This document shows, in pieces, positions 7,220-13,995 of a stretch of 13,995 nt of DNA; position 1 is the first letter of the stretch, and the number at the start of each line of letters is the position of its first letter. Origin of the DNA: Acidobacteriaceae bacterium (GTDB taxonomy: Bacteria; Acidobacteriota; Terriglobia; Terriglobales; Acidobacteriaceae); assembly GCA_003140705.1 (NCBI GenBank), contig PLKU01000082.1:1-13995 (forward strand), given 5' to 3'. A program made the position numbers and the translations under genes. Under the pieces are notes generated by a model. The model was not told where the DNA came from, did not search any database, and worked only from the letters and a program-made list of their open reading frames with translations.

Positions 7220-7861
7220 TCAGTTCAAATCAGCCACCCACCTGCGATACTCCGTAGCCGGGTCAACCTGACCAAACAGCGCCTCGGCAACAGCCACGAC
7301 GTCCGCTCCCGCATTCAATACATCCGCTGCGGTGTCCAGCGTAATCCCCGCAACGCCCACCAACACCGGGCCCGGTCCAGCCGCGGCACGCAACCGGCGT
7401 ACGCCTTCAACCCCAATCGGAACCTTCGAGGTTTGCTTGGTTCTTGTCGCAAAAACAGGTCCAACTGATAGGTAGTCGACCGGCGCCGACAGAATGTCCG
7501 CAACGAGCGCATCGCCACCGCCAAATGTCCCCACGATTCGATCCGGCCCCAGCAACCTTCGTGCTTCCGCAGGCGTTAGGTCGCCTGCGTCCACGTGTAC
7601 ACCATCAAAGCCAACCGCTTCAACCAGATTCACTCTGTCATCGAGAATCAACTTCACTTTCCCGACGGGGAGCGCACCACGAAGAGCCTCCGCGTCGCCC
7701 TTGATCTCGTCCTCCGACCCGGTTTTGTTGCGATACTCCAGCAACTCCACCCCGGCATCGGCTAGCGATCCGCCTAGCCTGCGCAGGAATTCATTTCGCC
7801 CTGCTGCCGGAATAATCGAAGAATCAAGGATGGGATAGATTTTCGGAAAGCATCCAGACAT
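7220..7861 (-). CDS. thiE: Thiamine phosphate synthase-like protein
   Basis: ThiE joins hydroxymethylpyrimidine diphosphate and hydroxyethylthiazole phosphate into thiamine phosphate on a cytoplasmic TIM barrel. The 213 residues match the family length. Visible landmarks are LEYRNK (41-46, for the usual QxRxK), LILDDRV (71-77, for the NDxxD segment), FDGVHVDAGDL (85-95), DYLSVGPVFATRTK (129-142, with Thr139, Thr141 and Lys142 of the T-x-T-K motif), GVAGI (169-173) and GADVVAVAEALF (185-196). Differences from the textbook enzyme are Gln to Tyr in the first motif, Asn to Asp in the second, and loss of the usual Leu-Gly-Gln after GVH. Activity is therefore likely but not certain; a TenI-like or diverged homologue is possible. 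The start is ATG at 7861, with a weak ribosome binding site. It lies between the DinB-like gene and the transporters on the same strand. Confidence 0.82.
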   Translation of the reverse strand: MSGCFPKIYPILDSSIIPAAGRNEFLRRLGGSLADAGVELLEYRNKTGSEDEIKGDAEALRGALPVGKVKLILDDRVNLVEAVGFDGVHVDAGDLTPAEARRLLGPDRIVGTFGGGDALVADILSAPVDYLSVGPVFATRTKQTSKVPIGVEGVRRLRAAAGPGPVLVGVAGITLDTAADVLNAGADVVAVAEALFGQVDPATEYRRWVADLN

Positions 7862-7978
7862 AAAACAAGGTTAGCCGATCAGGCAGCAGGGACCAGCCGA
7901 AATAGGGCTTCAATCCAGTTTCGTTTCCTGATCCCTGTTTTCCAGTCCTTTGTCCACAGTTCCCTATTCACTGCCGCT

Positions 7979-8485
7979 CTACATCGAGCTGTCGGCTGAA
8001 GGCCCATACATCCCGGGAATCGGCTTGTCCAGCAGTCGCACATAGACGCCAAGCTGGGCACGGTGGTGAATCATATGGTTCAAAACCCAGGTCCGCCATA
8101 CCCCGAACTTCGAGTCGTCGATCCAGGCCTGCCCCCCGGCGACAAACTTCCAGTTCTTATCCCAGTCCTCCGGCTTTAGGTTGCCCAACGCATCCTTCGC
8201 CTTGGCAACGTCTCGGTCATACCGCTCCAGCATGGCTTCCTTCGATGCAGGAACGTACTGTTCAAACTTATGTTCAGGCGAAAATTCCAGTTTGTCCGTT
8301 GTCAGCGTCGAGATCGCCCACTCCCCGGCAGTCTCAGAAACATGGCCGGCTAACCTGCCCAGACTCATCGATTTGGCGTGTGGCTTAAAGGTGAAATCCG
8401 CGTCGGCGGGAATTGCTTCCAACAGCTTTCGCGTACTCGCAGTCTCTCTGTCAAACTCGGCAATGAGCTCCTTTTGATAGTCCAT
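7979..8485 (-). CDS. DinB-superfamily (four-helix metal-binding) protein
   Basis: This is a 168-residue cytoplasmic protein of the DinB/YfiT-like fold, a four-helix bundle that holds a divalent metal through three histidines. The triad is visible as His48 in LAGHVSE and His137 and His141 in NHMIHHRAQLGVYVRLL; the latter segment is the C-terminal helix signature of the family. Known members include thiol-S-transferases and damage-induced proteins, but most are uncharacterised, so no substrate is assigned. The start is ATG at 8485, because AAAGGAGG (8493-8500, minus strand) lies 7 nt upstream; a longer in-frame version to 8512 would run through that site. The AT-rich 8513-8600 region probably holds its promoter, though I could not pick clear -35/-10 boxes. 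No relation to the DNA polymerase also called DinB is implied. Confidence 0.88.
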   Translation of the reverse strand: MDYQKELIAEFDRETASTRKLLEAIPADADFTFKPHAKSMSLGRLAGHVSETAGEWAISTLTTDKLEFSPEHKFEQYVPASKEAMLERYDRDVAKAKDALGNLKPEDWDKNWKFVAGGQAWIDDSKFGVWRTWVLNHMIHHRAQLGVYVRLLDKPIPGMYGPSADSSM

Positions 8486-8492
8486 TCTGCAA

Positions 8493-8500
8493 CCTCCTTT
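8493..8500 (-). promoter_or_regulatory. Ribosome binding site of the DinB-like gene
   Basis: AAAGGAGG on the minus strand, 7 nt before ATG 8485, is a near-perfect Shine-Dalgarno and decides the start against the upstream in-frame alternative. Confidence 0.8.
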
Positions 8501-8624
8501 GTTGCGAAACAAGAATAGCGTAATTTGATGTGAAAAGGCGAAGAAAAAGCGATAAGTTTTTGACGAATTAATTTATAGCCTTTCTCCGGCCCACATCAGC
8601 CGCCGAACCTCGCTGACTACCGGC

Positions 8625-10718
8625 TCATTGCCGTAGGGCAAACGCGATATATGCCCCACCAACCGGCCCCTTCGGATCGCGTCCCCCGCTCGCCGCAATC
8701 ACCACAAACTGCCTTCCATCGATCATGTAGGTTGAGGGCGTAGCCACCCCCGCAAACGGAAGGTCCGTCTCCCACAGCAGTTCCCCAGTTCCGCTGTCGA
8801 ACGCGCGAAACTTGTGGTCGTACACGGTCGCTCCAATAAACACCACGCCGCCTGCCGTCACAATCGGTCCGCCATAGGACTCTGACCCCGTATTCTTGAG
8901 CCCATTGCGGGCCAGGTCAGGATACTCACCGAGCGGGATCTTCCACACGTACTTACCAGTCTTCAGATCAATCGCGTTCAGCGTTCCCCATGGCGGAGCA
9001 ATCGCTGGATAACCCTCCGGGTCCAGAAATTTGCGATATCCCGTGAAGGTGTAATCCTCCTGCCCGTACTCAGAAGCCGGCGCCAGTTCTTTCGTCTCCG
9101 GCTCAACATCCTTGCGCAGAAAAACCATCAGCGCGGCCAGCTTTGCCTCGTCCAGGTTTGCCGCCGGAGGCATTCGTCCCGTCCCTCGCATAATTGTGTC
9201 TCTCATCTTTTTGTAGGTCAGCCGCTTCCCCACATTCACCAGTGAAGGAAACGTTGGCGGTGCCCCTTCTCTGTCTACGCCATGGCAAACGGCACACTGG
9301 CTTTCATATAACCGAGCACCCTGACTGCCGCTGTGTGCAGCCGCTACCAGCCCACCCGTCCAGGCCATCTCGGTTGCGTTCACATAGAGAATGTTTGTAG
9401 CCGGGTCAATCGCGGGCCCTCCCCACTCCGCGCCGCCGTCGAAGCCCGGAAGAATCACTGTCTGTTTGCCCACCGCAAAAGGAACAAATTGCCCGTCGCT
9501 GTTGAAGGTTCGGAATTGCTTCACGGCCCATTCGTGCGCCTCAGGAGTGCGCGTTGTCAGCCCCTCCTCAGTCAGCCTCTGCCTTGCAAACGGCTCTGGC
9601 GCTTCAGGCGCAGGCTGAGTTGGAGATGTTACTTCTCCCGGCACGGTGCTCGCCGGATAAGAATGCTCGTGGATCGGGAAAAGCGGCTTCCCCGTGACCC
9701 GATTGAAGAGGTAGAGATAGCCTTGCTTGGTCGTCTGCGCCAGCGCATCCAGCGTCTTCCCATCGCGCTTCAAGGTAAACAGCGCAGGAGGCGAAGGAAA
9801 ATCTCGATCCCAGATGTCATGATGCACGCCTTGAAAGTGCCACAACCGTTTTCCTGTTGCCGCATCCAGTGCAAGCAGGGTGTTTGCGTAAAGATCGTTT
9901 CCAAGACGGTCGCCGCCATAGAAGTCGAAGACCGCCGAGCCTGTCGGCACATAAACAATGCCACGCAAAGCGTCCAGCGCCATGCCCGCCCAGTTATTCG
10001 CCGCCCCAGCCGTCTTCCAGGCCCCAGCTGGCCATGTCGAATACCCCGGTTCGCCGGGGTGCGGAATCGTATGAAAGCTCCACCGCAACCTTCCTGTCCG
10101 CACATCGAAAGCGCGCACATCCCCGGGTGGCGCAGGATGGGTCTCCGGGTTCCTCCCTCCCACAATAATCAGGTCCTTATAAATAATCCCCGGCGTGGTC
10201 AGCACAATGGACTGCTGAGTAAACTCCCCACGCAGATGTTTGCGCAGATCAACCCGCCCCAGTTCGCCAAACTCCTTCACCGGCTGTCCCGTTTGGGCGT
10301 CCAGACAATAGAGAAAGTTCATCACCCCGGCAAAGATGCGGCCTCGTTTGCCATCCGTCCAATACGTCATCCCGCGCGCCGGCTGTGTCCCGCGGATGCC
10401 CGAGTCGAACTTCCATTGCAGCTTCCCGGTCGCTGCATCGAGCGCCACAATCTTCTGCGTCGGCGTGTACGCATAAAGCGTCCGCCCCACAATCAGCGGG
10501 TTGTCCTGGATGCCTCCCTTTTCGCCTGTATCGAAACTCCACGCCACATCCAGCTGATTCACATTCGCGCGGTTGATCTCGGTCAGCTTCGAGTAGTGGT
10601 CGCCATCAACCCCGCCGTTGTAGACCGGCCAGTCTGTTGCACTCTGGCCTGCGCAGATTCCGCACCAAAGTGCCGCGTACATCGATACAAAAACAACGAT
10701 CTTGCTAATTCTCTTCAC
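8625..10718 (-). CDS. PQQ-dependent dehydrogenase (membrane glucose dehydrogenase-like) with nested cytochrome c domain
   Basis: This is a 697-residue exported quinoprotein that should oxidise a sugar or alcohol in the periplasm and pass electrons to its own haem. Residues 1-24 form a signal peptide (basic MKR, hydrophobic core, CAGQ). Several tryptophan-type propeller blades follow, with repeats such as ALDAATGKLQW (92-102) and LALDAATGKRLW (282-293). VHHDIWDRDFPSPP (298-311) matches the mGDH-type active-site segment, making Asp304 the likely catalytic base. A class I cytochrome c domain (about 462-537) sits inside the propeller, with CAVCH (475-479) and the distal ligand Met516 in GTGRMPP. 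The last blades (570-697) close the propeller after it. Unlike E. coli Gcd there is no N-terminal membrane bundle. The start is GTG at 10718 with GAGG 7 nt upstream. The gene is divergent from the Asp-box gene, about 200 nt away. The substrate is unknown. Confidence 0.9.
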   Translation of the reverse strand: MKRISKIVVFVSMYAALWCGICAGQSATDWPVYNGGVDGDHYSKLTEINRANVNQLDVAWSFDTGEKGGIQDNPLIVGRTLYAYTPTQKIVALDAATGKLQWKFDSGIRGTQPARGMTYWTDGKRGRIFAGVMNFLYCLDAQTGQPVKEFGELGRVDLRKHLRGEFTQQSIVLTTPGIIYKDLIIVGGRNPETHPAPPGDVRAFDVRTGRLRWSFHTIPHPGEPGYSTWPAGAWKTAGAANNWAGMALDALRGIVYVPTGSAVFDFYGGDRLGNDLYANTLLALDAATGKRLWHFQGVHHDIWDRDFPSPPALFTLKRDGKTLDALAQTTKQGYLYLFNRVTGKPLFPIHEHSYPASTVPGEVTSPTQPAPEAPEPFARQRLTEEGLTTRTPEAHEWAVKQFRTFNSDGQFVPFAVGKQTVILPGFDGGAEWGGPAIDPATNILYVNATEMAWTGGLVAAAHSGSQGARLYESQCAVCHGVDREGAPPTFPSLVNVGKRLTYKKMRDTIMRGTGRMPPAANLDEAKLAALMVFLRKDVEPETKELAPASEYGQEDYTFTGYRKFLDPEGYPAIAPPWGTLNAIDLKTGKYVWKIPLGEYPDLARNGLKNTGSESYGGPIVTAGGVVFIGATVYDHKFRAFDSGTGELLWETDLPFAGVATPSTYMIDGRQFVVIAASGGRDPKGPVGGAYIAFALRQ

Positions 10719-10919
10719 TCGGCTTCCTCAACGTGCCTGGCTTTTCCTAGCGCGAACGTAAACACGCCCGCCGTGCTTCTTCTCCAGTTGCGGAGCCAGC
10801 ATACCTGAACGCAGCATCAAATGCGAAGCATCTCAGCAAGCCTCCTCTGCTTCTCGATACAGAGCGATACAATCCATACCAGCCTTTGCTGTAGAACTCC
10901 ATGGAGTGCAAAGCTGCGC
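10719..10919. promoter_or_regulatory. Divergent intergenic region between the PQQ enzyme and the Asp-box protein genes
   Basis: About 200 nt between two divergently transcribed genes must hold promoters for both if the starts are right. TACAAT at 10868-10873 is a possible -10 box for the plus-strand gene, about 47 nt before its start, but no good -35 lies 16-18 nt upstream. The short direct repeat cgatacagagcgatacaa (10856-10873) is the only local structure I noticed. Confidence 0.4.
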
Positions 10920-13262
10920 TTGAAAAGATCCTCTCTATTCGCGGCTGTTTCCAGCATGCTGGTCTGCGCAATTGCGGCACAGACTTCCGGACCCGCGCCG
11001 CGTTTTGACTCCTTTCAGATCATTGGTCCCGGTGGAGGCGGAACCACGATCGGGCCCGTGATCAGCCCCCACGATCTCTCCATCGTCGTCGAGCACTCCG
11101 ACATGACCGGCAATTACATCACGCTCGATGGCGGCTCATCCTGGCGTATGTTCAATCTGCGCACCGGTACCAACGCCTTCGCTTTCGATCCCGGCAAGCC
11201 GACCCGAATCTATGCCGGAAGCGCCGCCCTGTGGCGCAGCGATGACAGCGGCCGAACCTGGCGCATGATCTTTCCCAATCCAACCAGCAAGACCGTCGAA
11301 CATCAAAGCGGCGACCACAGCGACTACAGCCTGACATCCAGCGACCGAAGCTTCACCTCCGGCCTTAACATCAATCAGATTGTCGTCGACCCAAGAAACT
11401 CGAGCATGATCCATATCGCGTGCGCCGAGCCCCAGGGCGGCGGCACTCGCCTCCTCGTCTCGAACGACAGCGGCGCATCCTTCCACAAAGAGGCCGAATA
11501 CCCGTCCGACCGAATCATCCTGCTTGCCTATGGCGGTGGCGCTCCGTTGGCTATCGGCTCCAAGGGTGTTTACCTCGGACATTCTTCCTCTGCGAAACCG
11601 ATTGCCGATCCCGGCGAGAAGATCGTCAATGCCAGTGCCGGCGAGGCAAACGGCAAGACACTCGTTTACGCGACCACAGACAAAGGAAACCTGGCCGTCT
11701 CTGATAACAATGGCGAAACCTGGCAATCCAGAACCCCGGCGCTAGGCCAGCAATCTGCAAAGTTCGACGCAATTGCCACGGCTGTCCACCATGGCCAGAC
11801 CGCCTATGTTGGCTTTCGCAGTCTCAAGCTCGGCGATGGCCCTGACAACCTATACAACGGCATTGCAAAGACGACTGATGGTGGCAAGACCTGGTCGATC
11901 GTCTTCCGCGAGTCGACGCACCCCGCATCCAACCTGGATGCTTCCTGGATCGAACAACGCGCCGTTGGAACAGAGTGGGCCGGCGGCAAAAGCATCATCT
12001 TCGACGCCCCCTACAGCTTGGCTGTAGCTCCCGGCAACCCTGACATCTGCTACGCCACCGACCTCTTTCGCACCTACCGGACGCTCGACGGCGGTGCGAC
12101 CTGGGCTCAAGTCAATTCGGTGCGCATGCCCGATGATCATTGGACAACCCGCGGCCTCGATGTAACCACCGCCTATGGCGTGCAATTTGACCCCTTTGAT
12201 TCCAGTCACATCTTCATCGATTACACCGACATCGGAGCTTTTCAAAGCGCGAATGGAGGCAAGTCCTGGGAGTCAGCCACAAACGGCATTCCCGATGCAT
12301 GGCGGAACACAACTTACTGGCTTGCCTTCGATCCGCAGGTCAAAGGCCTCATGTGGGGAGCGTTTAGCGGGATCCATGATCTGCCCAGACCCAAGATGTG
12401 GCGGCACGGCGATTTTCTTGCGCGCTCCAGAGGAGGCGTCGCCGTTTCCACTGATGGCGGCCGCAACTGGCTCCCGTCGAGCACCGGCATGCGCGAGACA
12501 GCAATCACGCACGTGCTCCTTGATCCCGCCAGCCCTCCCGGAGAACGCACTCTCTATGCCTGCGGATTTGGTGTCGGCGTGTACAAGTCAACCGATAACG
12601 GTAAAACCTGGCAACTCAAGAACCACGGAATCACTGAGACAGATCCCTTTGCCTGGCGCATCGTCCGCACCAAAGATGGGATCCTGTATCTCATTCTTGC
12701 CCGCCGCAACGAAGGTAATATCGACGATTCAGGCGGCGATGGTGCGCTTTACAAATCCGTCGATGGCGCCGATAACTGGACGAAGATGAAGCTGCCCTCG
12801 GGTGTCAACGGTCCCAGTGGCCTGGCACTCGATCCGCGCGACAATCGCCGCATGTATCTTGCTGCCTGGGGAAAGGAGCATGAGGGCGTGGACAGAGGCG
12901 GTGGCGTCTTTCTCTCTACCGACACCGGCGCCACCTGGAAGCCAATATTCATCCAGTCACAGCACGTTTACGATCTCACCATCGATCCCAACGCACCGGA
13001 TAACCTCTACTTCTGCGGCTTCGATGCAGCCGCATACCGCTCTACCGACGCCGGCCTGCATTGGGCACGCATCCAGGGCTACAACTTCAAGTGGGGCCAC
13101 CGGGTGATCGTCGATCCAGTCGACGCCTCAAAGATTTACATCGCCACCTATGGTGGAAGTGTGTGGCACGGCCCGGCTGCCGGAGACTCCGGCGCGATTG
13201 AAGATATTCTTACTCCGCTCCCGATCGCGCAGCAGCGCGTTCACGGTTCGGGCGCCAATTGA
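10920..13262 (+). CDS. Secreted Asp-box (BNR) repeat protein, GH74/VPS10-like double propeller
   Basis: This 780-residue exported protein begins with a signal peptide (KRSSLFAAVSSMLVCAIAAQ). I count twelve Asp-box repeats (S/T-x-D-x-G-x-x-W type) at about 69, 107, 181, 261, 319, 389, 443, 510, 557, 613, 666 and 708, enough for two seven-bladed propellers. The opening IIGPGGGGTTIGPVISPHD followed by SDMTGNY (60-66) is like the start of GH74-type proteins. YTDIGAFQS (435-443) at the start of the second half is a comparable site, so Asp61 and Asp437 are candidate equivalents of the GH74 catalytic pair. Xyloglucanase activity is conjecture; sialidase-like, sortilin-like or non-catalytic binding roles fit as well. 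The start is TTG at 10920, which puts the signal peptide at the N-terminus; a frame-open ATG at 10821 would add 33 residues without signal character. Only a distant GGAG (10903-10906) precedes it. Confidence 0.82.
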   Translation: MKRSSLFAAVSSMLVCAIAAQTSGPAPRFDSFQIIGPGGGGTTIGPVISPHDLSIVVEHSDMTGNYITLDGGSSWRMFNLRTGTNAFAFDPGKPTRIYAGSAALWRSDDSGRTWRMIFPNPTSKTVEHQSGDHSDYSLTSSDRSFTSGLNINQIVVDPRNSSMIHIACAEPQGGGTRLLVSNDSGASFHKEAEYPSDRIILLAYGGGAPLAIGSKGVYLGHSSSAKPIADPGEKIVNASAGEANGKTLVYATTDKGNLAVSDNNGETWQSRTPALGQQSAKFDAIATAVHHGQTAYVGFRSLKLGDGPDNLYNGIAKTTDGGKTWSIVFRESTHPASNLDASWIEQRAVGTEWAGGKSIIFDAPYSLAVAPGNPDICYATDLFRTYRTLDGGATWAQVNSVRMPDDHWTTRGLDVTTAYGVQFDPFDSSHIFIDYTDIGAFQSANGGKSWESATNGIPDAWRNTTYWLAFDPQVKGLMWGAFSGIHDLPRPKMWRHGDFLARSRGGVAVSTDGGRNWLPSSTGMRETAITHVLLDPASPPGERTLYACGFGVGVYKSTDNGKTWQLKNHGITETDPFAWRIVRTKDGILYLILARRNEGNIDDSGGDGALYKSVDGADNWTKMKLPSGVNGPSGLALDPRDNRRMYLAAWGKEHEGVDRGGGVFLSTDTGATWKPIFIQSQHVYDLTIDPNAPDNLYFCGFDAAAYRSTDAGLHWARIQGYNFKWGHRVIVDPVDASKIYIATYGGSVWHGPAAGDSGAIEDILTPLPIAQQRVHGSGAN

Positions 13263-13287
13263 GATTCGACAGAAAGTCCAGCTCTTT

Positions 13288-13313
13288 TTGCTGATCCGGA
13301 TTTAATTCAGCAA
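13288..13313. repeat. Short inverted repeat after the Asp-box gene
   Basis: TTGCTGA (13288-13294) and TCAGCAA (13307-13313) are exact reverse complements around a 12-nt loop containing the palindrome TCCGGA. It lies 25 nt after the stop at 13262. There is no T-run after it on either strand, so a terminator role is doubtful; a binding site or chance are alternatives. Confidence 0.35.
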
Positions 13314-13438
13314 TTCCGAAAGGCCGCCCGGAGCCCGGATTCCCGAAGAGGGGAAGCAAACCTATTCGAGCGAATTGGCCACAATATCGCCTGTTCAGCT
13401 CTGCATTGTTTCACGACGAGCGAAACTTTCTGGGCTCA

Positions 13439-13585
13439 ATGTTCGTAAGTGTCTCCATGAGGAAGCACGCCCTATTCTCGCGTGGAATAACCCTCCTCAC
13501 GGCCTGTTCTGCCATCGCTCCGGAACGACAACCATTCGGCCTCGCCGCGATCCGGTGGTGGCCCCTCTGGGAGGGCTTGAAATGA
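13439..13585 (+). CDS. Possible 48-residue small protein with lipobox-like signal, overlapping the DUF4386 start
   Basis: This short frame runs ATG 13439 to TGA 13583-13585, and its stop overlaps the DUF4386-like start as ATGA. An internal ATG at 13457 would give 42 residues. The product has a basic start (MRKHALFSRG), a short hydrophobic stretch and LTAC, which fits a lipoprotein processing site, then ERQPFGLAAIRWWPLWEGLK. No ribosome binding site is visible before either ATG, and I recognise no homologue. It could be a leader or coupling ORF, a tiny lipoprotein, or chance. Confidence 0.3.
   Translation: MFVSVSMRKHALFSRGITLLTACSAIAPERQPFGLAAIRWWPLWEGLK
13570..13575 (+). promoter_or_regulatory. 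Ribosome binding site of the DUF4386-like gene
   Basis: GGAGGG lies 6 nt before ATG 13582 and supports that start over the longer frame that opens at 13375. Confidence 0.65.
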
Positions 13586-13995
13586 TCGAGCGGATTGCTG
13601 GAGTATCGCCGCGTTTCAAGGCCAGAATCGCAGGCGTCTTGTATGCAATCATCATCATCGCCGCACCATTAGCAGAGGTCTTCGTCCGCGGCAGACTTGT
13701 TGTATACAGCGACGCTGCGGCTACGGCGAACAACATTCTGGCGCATGAGACGTTGTACCGTTTGGCTGGAGCCGCTGACCTCATCACGTTCACTTGCGCC
13801 GCCGCCGTGGCACTCATCTTTATGAGTCGCTGAAGCCGGTCAGCAGAAGCCTCTCTTTGCTCGAAGCGTTCTTCGGCCTCTTGGTATCGATCATTGGGAT
13901 TCTTAAGTGGCATCTTCAAGGCGTGGACATCGGCCTGATATTCTTCGGATCCTATTGTTTCCTGATCGGCTACCTCGTTTTCAGGTCCGCCTTCC
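13582..13995 (+). pseudogene. DUF4386-like membrane protein, frameshifted, cut by right edge
   Basis: The first 80 residues match the DUF4386 family of small polytopic membrane proteins: ARIAGVLYAIIIIAAPLAEVF, VRGRLVVYSDAAATANNILAHETLYRLAGAADL. The frame then stops at TGA 13831-13833 as IFMSR. Inserting one T in the TTT at 13819-13821 continues the family sequence in the other frame as YESLKPVSRSLSLLEAFFG, then HLQGVDIGLIFFGSYCFLIGYLVFRSAF to the edge. From memory of the family, about 40 residues (an extracytoplasmic loop and part of a helix) also seem to be missing between SIIG and KWHLQG. A 1-nt error in the sequence would explain the first defect but not the second. The family has no known function. 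The ATG at 13582 has a good ribosome binding site. Confidence 0.72.

Larger units (their letters stand above)
13263..13581. other. 319-nt stretch after the Asp-box gene
   Basis: There is no recognisable gene here apart from the small ORF at 13439-13585 listed separately. Near its left end is the inverted repeat at 13288-13313. Longer reading frames through it encode basic, low-similarity sequence that I do not recognise. Confidence 0.5.

Noticed and set aside
9333..10808. A 491-codon open frame on the plus strand opposite the PQQ dehydrogenase gene
   Set aside because: It is antisense to a gene with clear motifs; the product is rich in Arg, Cys, His and Pro with no recognisable domain, as expected for a shadow frame in GC-rich DNA.
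10821..10919. A 33-residue N-terminal extension of the Asp-box protein
   Set aside because: It has no signal-peptide character and would push the real signal sequence inside; the TTG at 10920 fits better.
13497..13919. A 140-codon minus-strand frame opposite the DUF4386-like gene
   Set aside because: The plus strand carries recognisable DUF4386 sequence in two frames; the minus frame has no family resemblance.

Overview
The window looks like a chromosomal segment from an acidobacterium of the Terriglobia/Acidobacteriaceae type. The reasons are a moderately GC-rich sequence, a secreted protein carrying an N-terminal domain that I associate with that phylum, an RsbU/SpoIIE-type phosphatase with a multi-pass membrane part, a bacilliredoxin outside the Firmicutes, and a PQQ enzyme with a nested cytochrome c. 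This assignment is inference from family resemblance, not from a marker gene. I see no tRNA, rRNA, CRISPR array, transposase or phage gene.

Layout. Positions 1-1691 (minus strand) hold murB and, 39 nt downstream of it, a membrane protein that runs off the left edge and ends in the start of a SpoIIE/PP2C phosphatase domain. Positions 1778-3303 (plus) hold a secreted acidobacterial-type protein with a C-terminal LprI-like helical module, followed by an ATGA-overlapping small gene that encodes a second copy of that module. Positions 3376-3804 (plus) encode a BrxA/BrxB-type bacilliredoxin, ended by a strong hairpin at 3832-3859 that faces a convergent operon. Positions 3890-7103 (minus) are two APC-superfamily amino acid transporters of different subtypes. 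Further upstream on the minus strand are a thiE-like gene (7220-7861) and a DinB-superfamily protein (7979-8485). Positions 8625-10718 (minus) encode a PQQ-dependent dehydrogenase with an internal haem c domain. It is divergent from a 780-residue secreted Asp-box (BNR/GH74-like) double-propeller protein (10920-13262, plus). The right end (13582 to edge) is a DUF4386-like membrane protein that appears broken, preceded by a 48-codon small ORF.

How the genes may work together. Most of the window is housekeeping or transport: cell-wall precursor synthesis, thiamine phosphate synthesis, amino acid uptake and thiol redox repair. The divergent PQQ-dehydrogenase/Asp-box pair could form a small extracellular glycan degradation and periplasmic sugar oxidation unit, but that rests on fold resemblance and gene arrangement only.

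Novelty. I did not find a convincing undescribed multi-gene system. The best candidates for a second look are the duplicated LprI-like modules separated by a 7-nt offset that shifts the frame (2749-3303), the fusion of that module to an acidobacterial secreted domain, and the broken DUF4386 gene with its coupled small ORF. Non-ATG starts are common here (TTG for murB and the Asp-box gene; GTG for the phosphatase, one APC transporter and the PQQ enzyme), so several starts are less certain than the coding frames.
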